Of a DNA stretch of 64,000 nt, positions 40,656 through 49,185 are shown piece after piece (position 1 is the first letter of the stretch; every line of letters begins with the position of its first letter). The position numbers and the translations under genes are program-made. The notes beneath the pieces were generated by a model. It searched no databases. It was not told the DNA's origin and saw only the letters and a list, made by a program, of their open reading frames with translations. Source of the stretch: Rhodobacterales bacterium HKCCE2091 (lineage in GTDB: Bacteria > Pseudomonadota > Alphaproteobacteria > Rhodobacterales > Rhodobacteraceae); NCBI GenBank assembly GCA_015689685.1, contig WVSL01000003.1:62001-126000 (forward strand), written 5' to 3'.

Positions 40656-42320
40656 ATGCCCAACATCATCACCGGCGGCGCGGGCAATGACCCGCTGAAC
40701 GGCACCAACGGCCAGGACCTGATCCTCGGCTTCGGCGGCAACGACACGCTGAACGGCTTCGGCGGCGACGACTACCTCGGCGGCGGCCAGGGCCAGGACC
40801 TGCTGAACGGCGGGGCAGGGAACGACTTCATCGACGGCGGCACCGGCAACGACTTCCTCTACGGCGACGCGGGCAACGACACCCTGCGCGGCGGCGAGGG
40901 GGCCGATTTCCATTCCGGCGCCGGCGGCGAGGACACCGCGGATTATTCCGACAGCCCCGTGGGCGTCTTCGTCAGCTTCCAGACCGGCCAGGGCTGGTTC
41001 GGTTATGCCCAGGGCGACACCTACTGGGCGATGGAGCACATCGTCGGCTCGGCCCATGACGACCTCCTGCAGGGGGACGAGGGCAACAACGACATCGAGG
41101 GCGGCGACGGCAACGACCATCTCTGGGGGATGGAAGGCAAGGACCTGCTGATCGGCGGCGCGGGCAACGACACGCTGGAGGGCGGCAACGGTGACGACTG
41201 GCTGACGCCGGGGTTCGGCGACGGCACCGTGTCCGGCGGCGCCGGGACCGACACGCTCGACCTCCGGGTGCCGAGCGACTTCGTCGGCTGGAAGGTCGAT
41301 CTCGCGGCGGGCACCGGGTCGCGCAAGAAACCGTTCCTTTTCAAGCTCTCGGACGGCGACGCGGATGCGGAGAAGATGCAGCTCGTCGCAGATGACGACG
41401 CGAAGGCGGCGGCGGGCGGCGGCGGCACCGACGTGCTCTGGCCGCGCACCAACCCGCCCGAGGAGCTTGACCGCGCGAAGGCGACGGACTGGCACGAGAT
41501 CATCGCCATCGCCGAGGAACTCGGCCGCGAGGCCGGGCACATGACCGTGCTGGAGGATTACGGCATCGCGAAGGACGACCCCGAGCCCGAGGTCAGCGAC
41601 GCCTACTGGCGGATCGTGAAGGAGGCCGCGACGGTCTTCGGCGAGGGCCCGGTGATGCAGGCGTTCGGCGGCGACCCGATCGAGATCCCTCCGTTCGAGA
41701 ACGAGCTGCCGGAACTGGAAACCCCCGAACTCGGCGGCGGCCCCTACGTCCCGCAGCCGATGGACACGACCTGGGACCTGAAGATCATGGGGATCGAGAA
41801 CGTGGTCGGCAGCTACGGCGACGACGTGATCCATGCCAACGGGCTCGACAACGCGCTGTACTCGGGTGGCGGGGACGACCTGATCTTCGCCTACGCGGGC
41901 GACGATTTCCTCTATGCCGAGGGCGGCAACGCGACCCTCGACGGCGGGTCGGGCGACGACATCCTCGTGGCCGACAGCTCTACCGGCCACACCACGATGA
42001 CCGGCGGCACCGGCGCCGACATCTTCCAGTTCATCACCCTGACCGGATCCAGCCTCGGCCAGCGCGGCACGGTGACGGATTTCGAGGCCGGCGACCGGGT
42101 CGACGTGGTCGACAACGCCATCAGCGGGGCCGAGGTCTTCATCGGCGACGCCGCCTTCACCGGCGCCGGCGGCGAGGTCCGGGTGCAGCAGACCGCGGGG
42201 CAGGCGCAGGCCTGGATCGAGGTCGATCTCGACGGCGACATGGCCGCCGACTGGACACTGGAGGTCGTCAAGCAGGATGCCGGCTACATGCTGAGCGACG
42301 CCGACATCCTCGTCTACTGA
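40656..42320 (+). CDS. RTX calcium-binding repeat protein (paralogue 1)
   Basis: A 554-residue acidic, Gly/Asp-rich protein with no Sec signal, as expected for type I secretion. Three blocks of GGxGxDxLx nonapeptides lie near residues 6-95, 128-195 and 380-445. A non-repeat insert (about 205-365) begins VGWKVDLAAGTGSRKKPF and is mainly helical. The C-terminus has TMTGGTGADIFQF and VTDFEAGDRVDV, the terminal module of serralysin-like RTX proteins that carries the secretion signal. The start is the ATG after GCGAGGAC. No secretion ABC genes are nearby. Function (surface, adhesion or enzyme scaffold) is unknown. Confidence 0.9.
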   Translation: MPNIITGGAGNDPLNGTNGQDLILGFGGNDTLNGFGGDDYLGGGQGQDLLNGGAGNDFIDGGTGNDFLYGDAGNDTLRGGEGADFHSGAGGEDTADYSDSPVGVFVSFQTGQGWFGYAQGDTYWAMEHIVGSAHDDLLQGDEGNNDIEGGDGNDHLWGMEGKDLLIGGAGNDTLEGGNGDDWLTPGFGDGTVSGGAGTDTLDLRVPSDFVGWKVDLAAGTGSRKKPFLFKLSDGDADAEKMQLVADDDAKAAAGGGGTDVLWPRTNPPEELDRAKATDWHEIIAIAEELGREAGHMTVLEDYGIAKDDPEPEVSDAYWRIVKEAATVFGEGPVMQAFGGDPIEIPPFENELPELETPELGGGPYVPQPMDTTWDLKIMGIENVVGSYGDDVIHANGLDNALYSGGGDDLIFAYAGDDFLYAEGGNATLDGGSGDDILVADSSTGHTTMTGGTGADIFQFITLTGSSLGQRGTVTDFEAGDRVDVVDNAISGAEVFIGDAAFTGAGGEVRVQQTAGQAQAWIEVDLDGDMAADWTLEVVKQDAGYMLSDADILVY

Positions 42321-42326
42321 CACCTC

Positions 42327-42352
42327 GGGGCCGCCGGAGCGCGGCCCCTTTT
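42327..42352 (+). terminator. Rho-independent terminator after RTX paralogue 1
   Basis: GGGGCCGC (42327-42334), loop CGGAGC and GCGGCCCC (42341-42348) followed by TTTT. It is the cleanest intrinsic terminator in the window and separates the two RTX genes into independent units. Confidence 0.9.
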
Positions 42353-42380
42353 CCTCATTCGATCCAAGGGAGTTGAGACG

Positions 42381-43997
42381 ATGGCGACGATCTACGGGTC
42401 CGATTACGCGGGCGTTCACTACGGCACCGAGGCCACCGACTACATCTACGGCGGCGGCGGGGACGACTGGATCTACGGGCTCGGCTCCCGCGATCTGTTG
42501 CACGGCAATTCCGGCCATGACCGGATCTTCGGCGGCGCGGGCGAGGACTACCTCGACGGCGGCACCGGCAACGACAGCCTGTCGGGCGGCGAGGACGACG
42601 ACGTGCTGCGCGGCGGCGAGGGGATCGACACCCTTCTCGGCGGATCCGGCGACGACGTGCTCGACGGTGGCGCGGGCGGCGACATCCTGAACGGCGGATC
42701 CGGGCGCGACATGGCCGATTACCGCTTCGCCCAGTCGATGGTCTGGGTCAGCCTGGACAACCCGAACGGGAATTACGGCCACGCCGCGGGCGACCAGTTC
42801 ATCTCGATCGAGGACCTGCAGGGCTCGCCCGTCCACGACCTGTTGCAGGGCGACCAGTGGGACAACGGGATCTGGGGGCAGGGCGGCGGCGACGCGATCT
42901 GGGGCCTCGGCGGTTCCGACACGATCCACGGCGGATCCGGCAACGACCTGATCGACGGCGGCACCGGGTCGGACGCGCTCTATGGCGGAACCGGCGACGA
43001 CGAGATCATCGGCGGCACCGGCAACGACGTGATCGCGCCCGAGGAAGGCAACGCGACCGTGTCGGGCGGCGCGGGCGAGGACACGCTGGTCCTGCTGCTG
43101 GACGACGAGGTGGCCTGGAGCGTGGACCTCGCGGCGGGGACCGCGTCGCGGAAGAAGCCGCTCGTGTTCAAGCCGCAGCCGGAGCAGAAATCGCTCGCTT
43201 CGATCCTCCTGCCGGGGATGGGCGGCGCGCTCGGCTTCGCCGAGATGGCCGCCGCCCTGACCGCGCAGTCGCGCGAGGCGGGGATGGAGATGAATTCCTG
43301 GCTCGAGGCCGCGCAGGCCGGGATGATGGACGCGGTCGAGGAGGATCGCGTCTACCTGCGCTACGACGGCGGGGACCAGGACGACACCGCGCCCGCACCG
43401 CGCGGCGAGGACTACGACACCGGGTTCAAGCTGCAGCCCGTGGACCTGTTCTGGCGGGTCGAGATCGACGGCATCGAGCATGTCGTCGACGGCAACGGCA
43501 ACGACGTGATCCGCGGCGACGGCGCGGCGAACATCCTGAAGGGGCTGGAAGGCAACGACCTGCTCGACGGGCGCGGCGGCAACGACGTGCTGGTATCAGA
43601 CGGCGGCACCGACGTGCTGGTCGGCGGCGCGGGCGACGACAGGCTGGAGGCCCATGCCGGCACCGACCACGCCACGATGACCGGCGGCGCGGGGGCGGAT
43701 ACCTTCGCCTTCTACTTCGCCGAAGGCTCCGCCGGCGGCACGCGCGGCCTCATCACCGACTTCGAGGCCGGCGACATGGTGGAGATCCACGATGCCACCG
43801 ATGGCGGGGTCATGGTCTTCGTCGAAGGCGCGTTTTCCGGCGCGATGGCCGGCGGCGAGGTCCGGATCGCGCAGGCGGGCGGGACCGCGGTGGTCGAGGT
43901 CGACAGCGACGGCGACGGCACCGCGGACTGGTCGGTCGACGTGGTGCTGGCCGATCCGGCCTACGCGCTGTCGGCCGCCGATATCGCGATCCTCTGA
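42381..43997 (+). CDS. RTX calcium-binding repeat protein (paralogue 2)
   Basis: A 538-residue paralogue of the preceding gene with the same order: RTX block near residues 15-105, second block near 140-230, an insert starting VAWSVDLAAGTASRKKPL (near 240), a third block near 365-415 and the C-terminal TMTGGAGADTFAF/ITDFEAGDMVEI module. Repeat blocks and ends align well, whereas the middle of the insert (helical, FAEMAAALTAQSREAG) is not alignable with paralogue 1. The start follows AAGGGAG. It is a tandem duplication with diversified centre and probably a type I secretion substrate. Confidence 0.9.
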   Translation: MATIYGSDYAGVHYGTEATDYIYGGGGDDWIYGLGSRDLLHGNSGHDRIFGGAGEDYLDGGTGNDSLSGGEDDDVLRGGEGIDTLLGGSGDDVLDGGAGGDILNGGSGRDMADYRFAQSMVWVSLDNPNGNYGHAAGDQFISIEDLQGSPVHDLLQGDQWDNGIWGQGGGDAIWGLGGSDTIHGGSGNDLIDGGTGSDALYGGTGDDEIIGGTGNDVIAPEEGNATVSGGAGEDTLVLLLDDEVAWSVDLAAGTASRKKPLVFKPQPEQKSLASILLPGMGGALGFAEMAAALTAQSREAGMEMNSWLEAAQAGMMDAVEEDRVYLRYDGGDQDDTAPAPRGEDYDTGFKLQPVDLFWRVEIDGIEHVVDGNGNDVIRGDGAANILKGLEGNDLLDGRGGNDVLVSDGGTDVLVGGAGDDRLEAHAGTDHATMTGGAGADTFAFYFAEGSAGGTRGLITDFEAGDMVEIHDATDGGVMVFVEGAFSGAMAGGEVRIAQAGGTAVVEVDSDGDGTADWSVDVVLADPAYALSAADIAIL

Positions 43998-44051
43998 CGG
44001 TGGTGGCGCGGCCTCGCGCCCGCCGGGTCCGGCGAGCCCTCGGCCGCGCCC

Positions 44052-44114
44052 GGGGGCGCTGCCCCCGCCGCGGCGTGCGCCGCGCCCCCGGGAATACTTG
44101 GGGGATAGAGAAGG
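44052..44114 (+). repeat. GC-rich intergenic hairpin element, copy 2
   Basis: Core GGGGGCGCTGCCCCC, hairpin CCGCGGCG..CGCCGCG, then GCCCCCGGGAATACTTGGGGGA and AGAAGG. It lies after RTX paralogue 2 and may serve as its terminator. Confidence 0.75.
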
Positions 44115-44216
44115 GGCGGGGGAGCGGCAGGTTTCCCGGCACGTCGCGGGGTTGCGGTCACGGGCGGGTCATGGTCGGGTCGGGTTCATTGCCCATTCCG
44201 TTTGGAGAGTTTTCCC

Positions 44217-44729
44217 ATGATGTCCCGCGCTGTCTGTCTCGCCCTTTGCCTTCTGCCTTCCGCCGCGCTTGCCGGGCCCGCCTGCGAGACCGCGCGCTAC
44301 GGCATCACGCCGGGGATGGGGTTCGACCAGGCGCGGGCCGCGTTCGAGGCCGCGGGGCTGATCGACGTCTCCGACCAGGTCGGGAGCCGGGCCGCCATGT
44401 CGGGGGACGAGATCGCCTATGCCGATGCGCCGCTGACGGAGGCCCAGACGATCGTCAGCTACCGGGCGGAGCGGCGGCCGCAGACTCTGCGGATCGTCTA
44501 CCATCACGGCCACGAGGACCTGTCGCGGCTGGAGGCGCGGTGGGACGAGGTGTCCGCCGGGCACTGCCCGGAGGGGCCGGCGACGTTGCGCTGCAGCGTG
44601 GACGAGCGGGAGCACCGGCTGGAATTGCGCGATCCCGCGCGGGAGGCGCCGTATTTCTGCACCTTCCTGTTCCATTACGACATCACCGGCGGCGGCGGGG
44701 AATCCTGGGAGGCGACCCCGGTGCAGTGA
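44217..44729 (+). CDS. Exported hypothetical protein
   Basis: A 170-residue protein with a Sec signal peptide (MMSRAVCLALCLLPSAALAGP, cleavage near residue 19). The mature part starts ACETARYGITPGMGFDQARAAFEAAG and has four Cys residues (CE, HCPEG, RCSVD, FCTF) that could make two disulfides. No family is recognised. The TTG at 44202 is in frame but the ATG at 44217 behind TGGAGAG is the likely start. It stands alone between the RTX genes and a minus-strand gene. Confidence 0.75.
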   Translation: MMSRAVCLALCLLPSAALAGPACETARYGITPGMGFDQARAAFEAAGLIDVSDQVGSRAAMSGDEIAYADAPLTEAQTIVSYRAERRPQTLRIVYHHGHEDLSRLEARWDEVSAGHCPEGPATLRCSVDEREHRLELRDPAREAPYFCTFLFHYDITGGGGESWEATPVQ

Positions 44730-45096
44730 CGCGACGCCGCGCGCCGCCAGCAGGCGGTCGGTCCCGGCGGGATGCGTCGCCTCGGGCTGTCGTCTGCCGT
44801 GTCTTCACGCGGAACAGGGGGAAGGATGGCGGCGCCGCCAGTGGCGGGTCATGCCCGTTCCGGTGCGGTGTCGCCGCGCCGGACCCGGTCTGCCTGGCAA
44901 TCCCGGCCCCCGCCTTGGCCCTTTCGGGGCTGTCTTCGGAAGGGGCGGTGCGAACCCTGTGTCGTCAATGGATATCCGGGGCGAAGTCATGCCGGAAACT
45001 GGTTAAGGAATGGTTGGCAAAGTGATGACAAGTAAAGAAAAAGGCGGCCGGATGGACCGGCCGCCCCTGGGGTTCTCGATGCCTCGCGGCGGCGGC
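44730..45096. other. 367-base intergenic region between convergent genes
   Basis: No gene is supported. An 87-codon open frame from 44772 has no ribosome site and a composition unlike neighbouring proteins. The right end is AT-rich and holds the terminator of the minus-strand binding-protein gene. Confidence 0.55.
45036..45065 (-). terminator. Rho-independent terminator of the polyamine-type binding protein gene
   Basis: On the minus strand GGCGGCCGG-TCCAT-CCGGCCGCC (45065-45043) is followed by TTTTTCT. It is a strong 9-bp stem with T-tract, 31 bases beyond the stop codon at 45097. Confidence 0.92.
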
Positions 45097-46140
45097 TCAG
45101 AAGCCCGCCTTGATCCGCTCGAACGCCTCGGCCTGGGCCTGGCGCTGGTCGTTCGGGATCGGCAGCTGCGCGAGCACCGGCACGGTCACTTCGCCGAGAC
45201 CCGACGCTTCCAGCGCCTCGGCACCGAGGGCCGAGAGGGCGGCGTCGTTCGCCGAGCCGAAGCCGTTGTCGAGCAGCGGGCCGGCGGAGACCTCGGACAG
45301 CATCGCGTTGACGTAGTCGTAGGCGAGATCCTCCGACCCCGGGCCGTCGGCCATGTTCACGTAGCCGCAGAGCCAGACCGAGGAGCCCTCGGTGGTGTTG
45401 CGCTCGAAGCCGACCGGGAACTCCTGGTCCGCGAGCTCGACCGGCACCTCGTTCCAGGCCCAGGACACCAGCACCTCGCCCGAGGCCATGAGCTGGGAGA
45501 TCTCGGCCGGGTCGGTCCAGTAGGTGCGCAGGTTGGGGTGGATGCGGCGGAGCCAGTCGGTCGCGGCCTCGAACTCCTCGTCGGTGGCGGCGGTCCAGTC
45601 GGTCACGCCGGTGGCGAGGTAGGCGAGCGCGTAGGCGTCGTCGACGTTGTCGGGGATCGACAGGCGACCGGCATAGGCGGGGTTGTTGAACACCTCGAGC
45701 GTGGCGACGTCCTCGGCCGGGACCTCGTCGGAGTTGTAGGTGACGGCGGTGGAGCCGTAGTCGGTCGGCAGGAAGTACAGGTCCTCGGACCCCGACAGCA
45801 CGTTCTCGCCGACGAGATCGGCGTTCAGCGTGTCGAAGGCGGCGATGCGGGACTGGTCCCAGGGCTCGATGATGCCGGATTCGCGCCAGCGCGGCACGGA
45901 GCCCGCGCAGATATGGGTCACGTCGGCGCTGAAGCCGGAGACGAGCCGCTGGAACGCCTCGTCCTCGTCACCGAAGAACACGAAGTCCGGGCTGCCGCCG
46001 TGGGCGTCGACATAGGGGCCGTGGAACGACGGGTCCTCGAAGCCGGAATAGTCGAACACGGTCAGGCTGTCGTCCTGGGCGAAGGCGGGCAGTGCCATCA
46101 CGGCGCAGAGGGCCGACCCGAGGGCGAGGGGTTTGGTCAT
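45097..46140 (-). CDS. Periplasmic substrate-binding protein (spermidine/putrescine PotD-like)
   Basis: A 347-residue extracellular solute-binding protein (SBP_bac_8/PotD-like). The signal peptide ends LPAFAQDD near residue 22. Mature landmarks are LTVFDYSGFED, FLPTDYGSTAVTYNSDEV near residue 115 and SWAWNEVPVELADQ near residue 235. In contrast to typical importers it has no permease or ATPase gene beside it and ends at its own terminator. It may serve a transporter encoded elsewhere. A polyamine ligand is a family-based guess. Confidence 0.87.
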   Translation of the reverse strand: MTKPLALGSALCAVMALPAFAQDDSLTVFDYSGFEDPSFHGPYVDAHGGSPDFVFFGDEDEAFQRLVSGFSADVTHICAGSVPRWRESGIIEPWDQSRIAAFDTLNADLVGENVLSGSEDLYFLPTDYGSTAVTYNSDEVPAEDVATLEVFNNPAYAGRLSIPDNVDDAYALAYLATGVTDWTAATDEEFEAATDWLRRIHPNLRTYWTDPAEISQLMASGEVLVSWAWNEVPVELADQEFPVGFERNTTEGSSVWLCGYVNMADGPGSEDLAYDYVNAMLSEVSAGPLLDNGFGSANDAALSALGAEALEASGLGEVTVPVLAQLPIPNDQRQAQAEAFERIKAGF

Positions 46141-46229
46141 TTCGGTGCTATCCCTGTGAAGTCTGGAGGTGGAGTGAGCGCTGCGAATCGTAGGGCCGCT
46201 CCGCGCATGCGGCAAGGAGATTTGACGAC

Positions 46230-47153
46230 ATGACCGACACCGCCACCGACATGCCGCCGCCGCTGCCGCCGGGGCCCGATCCGTCGCCGCCGCGGCTGTT
46301 CCGCCGCGCGGTCGCGGATGTCTGGGCGCGGCGGGGCGCGGCGGCCCGGCTGCTCGCGCTGCCCTTCGTCGCCCTGTTCGTAGTGGAGGCGCTGGTTCTC
46401 GCCGGCGACGTCGCGGCGTGGGAGGCGGACCCGCAGGCGGTGGGGATGCCGGGGGGCATGTTCCTGCGCAACGTCGCGCTGGCGCTGTTCGTCGGCGCGG
46501 TCGCGGTCGGCTGGCACCGGATGGTGCTGCTGGACGAGGCTCCGGCCGCCGCCGGCCCGCGCTGGCGCCCGCGGCTGTTCGGCCGCTACGCGCTGTCGTG
46601 GTTCGTGATCGGCTTCCTGATCGGGCTGCTCGTGATCGTACTCGCGCTCGCGCTCTACCTGCCGTCGCTCGCGGCGGTCTCGCCCGGGGGCGACCCGGTC
46701 CTGCTGGCCGAGGAGATGGTGGCGGGCCGGGGGCTCGGCCACCTGGCCTGGATCCTGCCGCTGGCGCTGGTGCCGCTCTGGGTCGGGATCGCGCTGTTCC
46801 AGCGCATCGCGCTCGGCCTGCCGGAGATGGCGGTGACCGGCGCGGGCATGGGTTTCGGCGCGTCCTGGCGGATGTCGCGCCCGCTGCGGCGGCCGATCGC
46901 GGTGGCGGCGCTGGCCGCGGCGGCGGCGCAGTTGGTCGTGCTCCTGCTCGCGGTGCTCGCCATCGCGCTGGCGAGCGGGGTCGTCACCGACCCGTTCGGC
47001 CCGGTGGAGATCGCCTGGGGCCGGGAAATCGTGCTGTCCACCATAATCCTCGTGGTGCAGGCCGGTATCGCGCTGGTCGGCGCATCGCTCCTGACGGCGA
47101 TCTGGCGGGTGCTGCGGCCGAACGGTTTGAACGTCGCGGAAAATTCGGATTAG
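46230..47153 (+). CDS. Hypothetical multi-pass membrane protein
   Basis: A 307-residue protein with a Pro-rich cytoplasmic N-terminus and about six hydrophobic segments (near residues 44-66, 84-102, 128-152, 172-195, 225-252 and 270-295). AAGGAGATTTGACGAC precedes the ATG. No named family is recognised; overall layout resembles uncharacterised proteobacterial membrane proteins. It is divergent from the binding-protein gene and 42 bases upstream of the DUF2182 operon, with which it may be co-transcribed. Confidence 0.7.
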   Translation: MTDTATDMPPPLPPGPDPSPPRLFRRAVADVWARRGAAARLLALPFVALFVVEALVLAGDVAAWEADPQAVGMPGGMFLRNVALALFVGAVAVGWHRMVLLDEAPAAAGPRWRPRLFGRYALSWFVIGFLIGLLVIVLALALYLPSLAAVSPGGDPVLLAEEMVAGRGLGHLAWILPLALVPLWVGIALFQRIALGLPEMAVTGAGMGFGASWRMSRPLRRPIAVAALAAAAAQLVVLLLAVLAIALASGVVTDPFGPVEIAWGREIVLSTIILVVQAGIALVGASLLTAIWRVLRPNGLNVAENSD

Positions 47154-47195
47154 CCTGTCCGGGCAACCCGGTGAAGGACCGGGCGGGGAGGAGAC

Positions 47196-47969
47196 ATGCC
47201 GGCGATCCGCAACGCGCTGTGGCTGGGCCTGTTCGCGGGCGTGCTCGGCGCGTGGGCCTGGGCCTACGCGATGGCCGGGGCGATGGGGCTGGACCTGGTC
47301 GGGCGCTCCGTCCTGCCGGGGCTGACGCTCGCGGACCTCTGCGCCGCCGGCGGCGCGTTCTGGCCTGTCGCCGCGATGTGGGCCGCGATGGCCGCGGCGA
47401 TGATGCTGCCGTCCTTCGTGCCGGTGCTGTCGACCTATGACCGTCTGATCGTAGCGGGCGCGGGAACGCCCGGCGGGATGGCGGGGCTGGTCGCCGGGTA
47501 CCTCGGCGTCTGGGTCGCGATCGCGGGCGGGTTCGCGGGGGTGCAGGTCGCGCTGGCCGCGCGGGGATGGCTCGGCCCCGCGGGCGGGTTCGGGACGGCG
47601 TGGCTGTCCGCGGCCTTCCTCGTCGCCGCCGGGGCCTACCAGTTCACGCCTCTGAAATCCGCCTGCCAGCGCGCCTGCCTGAGCCCGCTGGCGGCGTTCA
47701 TGGCGCATTGGCGGCCGGGTGCCGCGGGCGGCGCGGCGATGGGTGTTCGCTTCGGCCTCCATTGCGCGGGCTGCTGCGCGGCGCTGATGGCGCTGGCCTT
47801 CGTCGGCGGCGCGATGAACCTTGCATGGATGGGCCTGATGACGGCCCTGATGGTGCTGGAGAAACTGCCGCAGGTCGGCGCGCGGATCACCCGCCCGCTT
47901 GGCGCGGCGCTGATCGCGGGCGGGGTGCTGCTCGGCGCGATGCAGATAACGGGGGGAGGGATGACATGA
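47196..47969 (+). CDS. DUF2182 domain membrane protein
   Basis: A 257-residue polytopic membrane protein of the DUF2182 family (predicted metal-binding). Typical motifs: MWAAMAAAMMLPSFVPVL near residue 68, YQFTPLKSACQRACLSPL near residue 148 and GLHCAGCCAALMALAF near residue 186, rich in Cys and Met that could bind copper or another soft metal. It is paired with a DUF1326 gene (overlap ATGA), a known conserved pairing. Function unknown; membrane metal handling is inference. Confidence 0.88.
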   Translation: MPAIRNALWLGLFAGVLGAWAWAYAMAGAMGLDLVGRSVLPGLTLADLCAAGGAFWPVAAMWAAMAAAMMLPSFVPVLSTYDRLIVAGAGTPGGMAGLVAGYLGVWVAIAGGFAGVQVALAARGWLGPAGGFGTAWLSAAFLVAAGAYQFTPLKSACQRACLSPLAAFMAHWRPGAAGGAAMGVRFGLHCAGCCAALMALAFVGGAMNLAWMGLMTALMVLEKLPQVGARITRPLGAALIAGGVLLGAMQITGGGMT

Positions 47970-48673
47970 GCCTCAGACGCAGGGCTGACGCCGACCGGCT
48001 GCCGATCAGCCAGCGGATCGACCAGCGGCGGGAAAGCGGCGCGCGCCGCCGGATCGTGCCGAAGGACTGGGCGATCCGGGGGGAGCTGTTCCTGAACTGC
48101 TCCTGCACCGTGTTCTGCCCCTGCGTGGTCTCGCTCGGGAAGCACCCGCCGACCGAGGGCGACTGCAAGGCGTGGATGGCGATCGCCATCGACGAGGGCC
48201 ATTTCGAGGGCGAGAGCCTGTCGGGCCTGAACGTGGGCCTGATGGTCGAGATCCCCGGCAGGATGGCCGAGGGCGACTGGCGCGTGGCGGCCTATATCGA
48301 CGACCGCGCCAGCGGCCGGGCCTATTCGGGCCTGCTGGAGATCCTGTCGGGCACGGCCGGGGGCACGACAGGGCTTTTCACCATGCTGGTCAGCGAGATC
48401 GTCTCGGCCGAGCGCGAGAAGGTCGAGATCGTGCGCGAGGGGCGCCGCCGGGGGCTCTATGTCGGGCGCAAGATCCAGGGCGAGATCGAGATGCTGGAAG
48501 GCGCAAACCCCGACGAGCCGATCGTCATCACCAACACCCGCTACTGGATGGGCCCCGACGTGATCGCCGCGCGCGGGCTGAAATCCAAGGTGCGGGATTT
48601 CGGACGGGTCTGGGACCTGTCGGGCAAGTCCGGCGAGATCTGCCCGATCGACTGGAAGGGTGCGCGCAAATGA
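47966..48673 (+). CDS. DUF1326 domain protein
   Basis: A 235-residue soluble protein of the DUF1326 family. The N-terminal Cys cluster LFLNCSCTVFCPCVVSLG near residue 44 is the family hallmark and a possible metal or thiol site. It overlaps DUF2182 upstream and DinB downstream by 4 bases each. DUF1326 proteins commonly accompany DUF2182, suggesting that they act together. Function unknown. Confidence 0.88.
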   Translation: MSLRRRADADRLPISQRIDQRRESGARRRIVPKDWAIRGELFLNCSCTVFCPCVVSLGKHPPTEGDCKAWMAIAIDEGHFEGESLSGLNVGLMVEIPGRMAEGDWRVAAYIDDRASGRAYSGLLEILSGTAGGTTGLFTMLVSEIVSAEREKVEIVREGRRRGLYVGRKIQGEIEMLEGANPDEPIVITNTRYWMGPDVIAARGLKSKVRDFGRVWDLSGKSGEICPIDWKGARK

Positions 48674-49185
48674 TTACCCCCGGATATGTCCGGACGATGG
48701 CCCGCTACAACGCGTGGCAGAACGGCTGTGCCTACCGCGTCGCCGAGGGCCTGGGCGACGACGCCCGGCGGCAGGACCGGGGCGCGTTCTTCGGCTCGAT
48801 CCACCGGACGCTGTCGCACCTCGTCTGGGGCGACATGATGTGGATGAGCCGGTTCGACGGCGGCGAGAAGCCGGGCGGCGAACCCGGCGGCGTGGACTGG
48901 CTCGTGGACTGGGACGAGCTGAAGGCGCGGCGCGCGGCGACGGACGCGCGCATCGCCGACTGGGCCGCGGGCGTCACCCAGGACACGCTGGACGGCGACC
49001 TGACCTGGTACTCGGGGCTGTCGAAGGCGGAGATGTCGAAGCCGATGGCGCTTTGCGTGGTGCATTTCTTCAACCACGAGACCCACCATCGCGGGCAGGT
49101 CCATGCGATGCTGACGGCGGCGGGCGCGAAGACCGGGGTCACCGACCTGGCCTGGATGCCCGACGAGATCCCGGAATGGCCCTGA
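48670..49185 (+). CDS. DinB family protein
   Basis: A 171-residue four-helix-bundle protein of the DinB superfamily. Metal-ligand His residues are visible in SIHRTLSHLVWGD near residue 45 and HFFNHETHHRGQVHAM near residue 135. Many members are bacillithiol-, mycothiol- or glutathione-type S-transferases or other metalloenzymes. It overlaps DUF1326 by 4 bases and dmdA by 10 bases, which ties it to DMSP metabolism, perhaps as a thiol-dependent detoxification step. That link is inference. Confidence 0.9.
   Translation: MITPGYVRTMARYNAWQNGCAYRVAEGLGDDARRQDRGAFFGSIHRTLSHLVWGDMMWMSRFDGGEKPGGEPGGVDWLVDWDELKARRAATDARIADWAAGVTQDTLDGDLTWYSGLSKAEMSKPMALCVVHFFNHETHHRGQVHAMLTAAGAKTGVTDLAWMPDEIPEWP

Noticed and set aside
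40332-43481. 1049-codon minus-strand frame opposite the RTX genes and tmRNA
   Set aside because: It is antisense to RTX repeats whose regular GC-rich codons keep the opposite frame open; it also runs through the tmRNA.
40656-43997. RTX repeats as a CRISPR or satellite array
   Set aside because: Periodicity is that of a nine-residue protein motif with codon variation, not identical DNA repeats with unique spacers.
42857-45025. 722-codon plus-strand frame across RTX paralogue 2
   Set aside because: Out-of-frame shadow of the repeats with extreme Arg content and no ribosome site.
44772-45035. 87-codon open frame in the gap after the exported protein
   Set aside because: No ribosome site, atypical composition, overlaps the region leading to the opposite-strand terminator.
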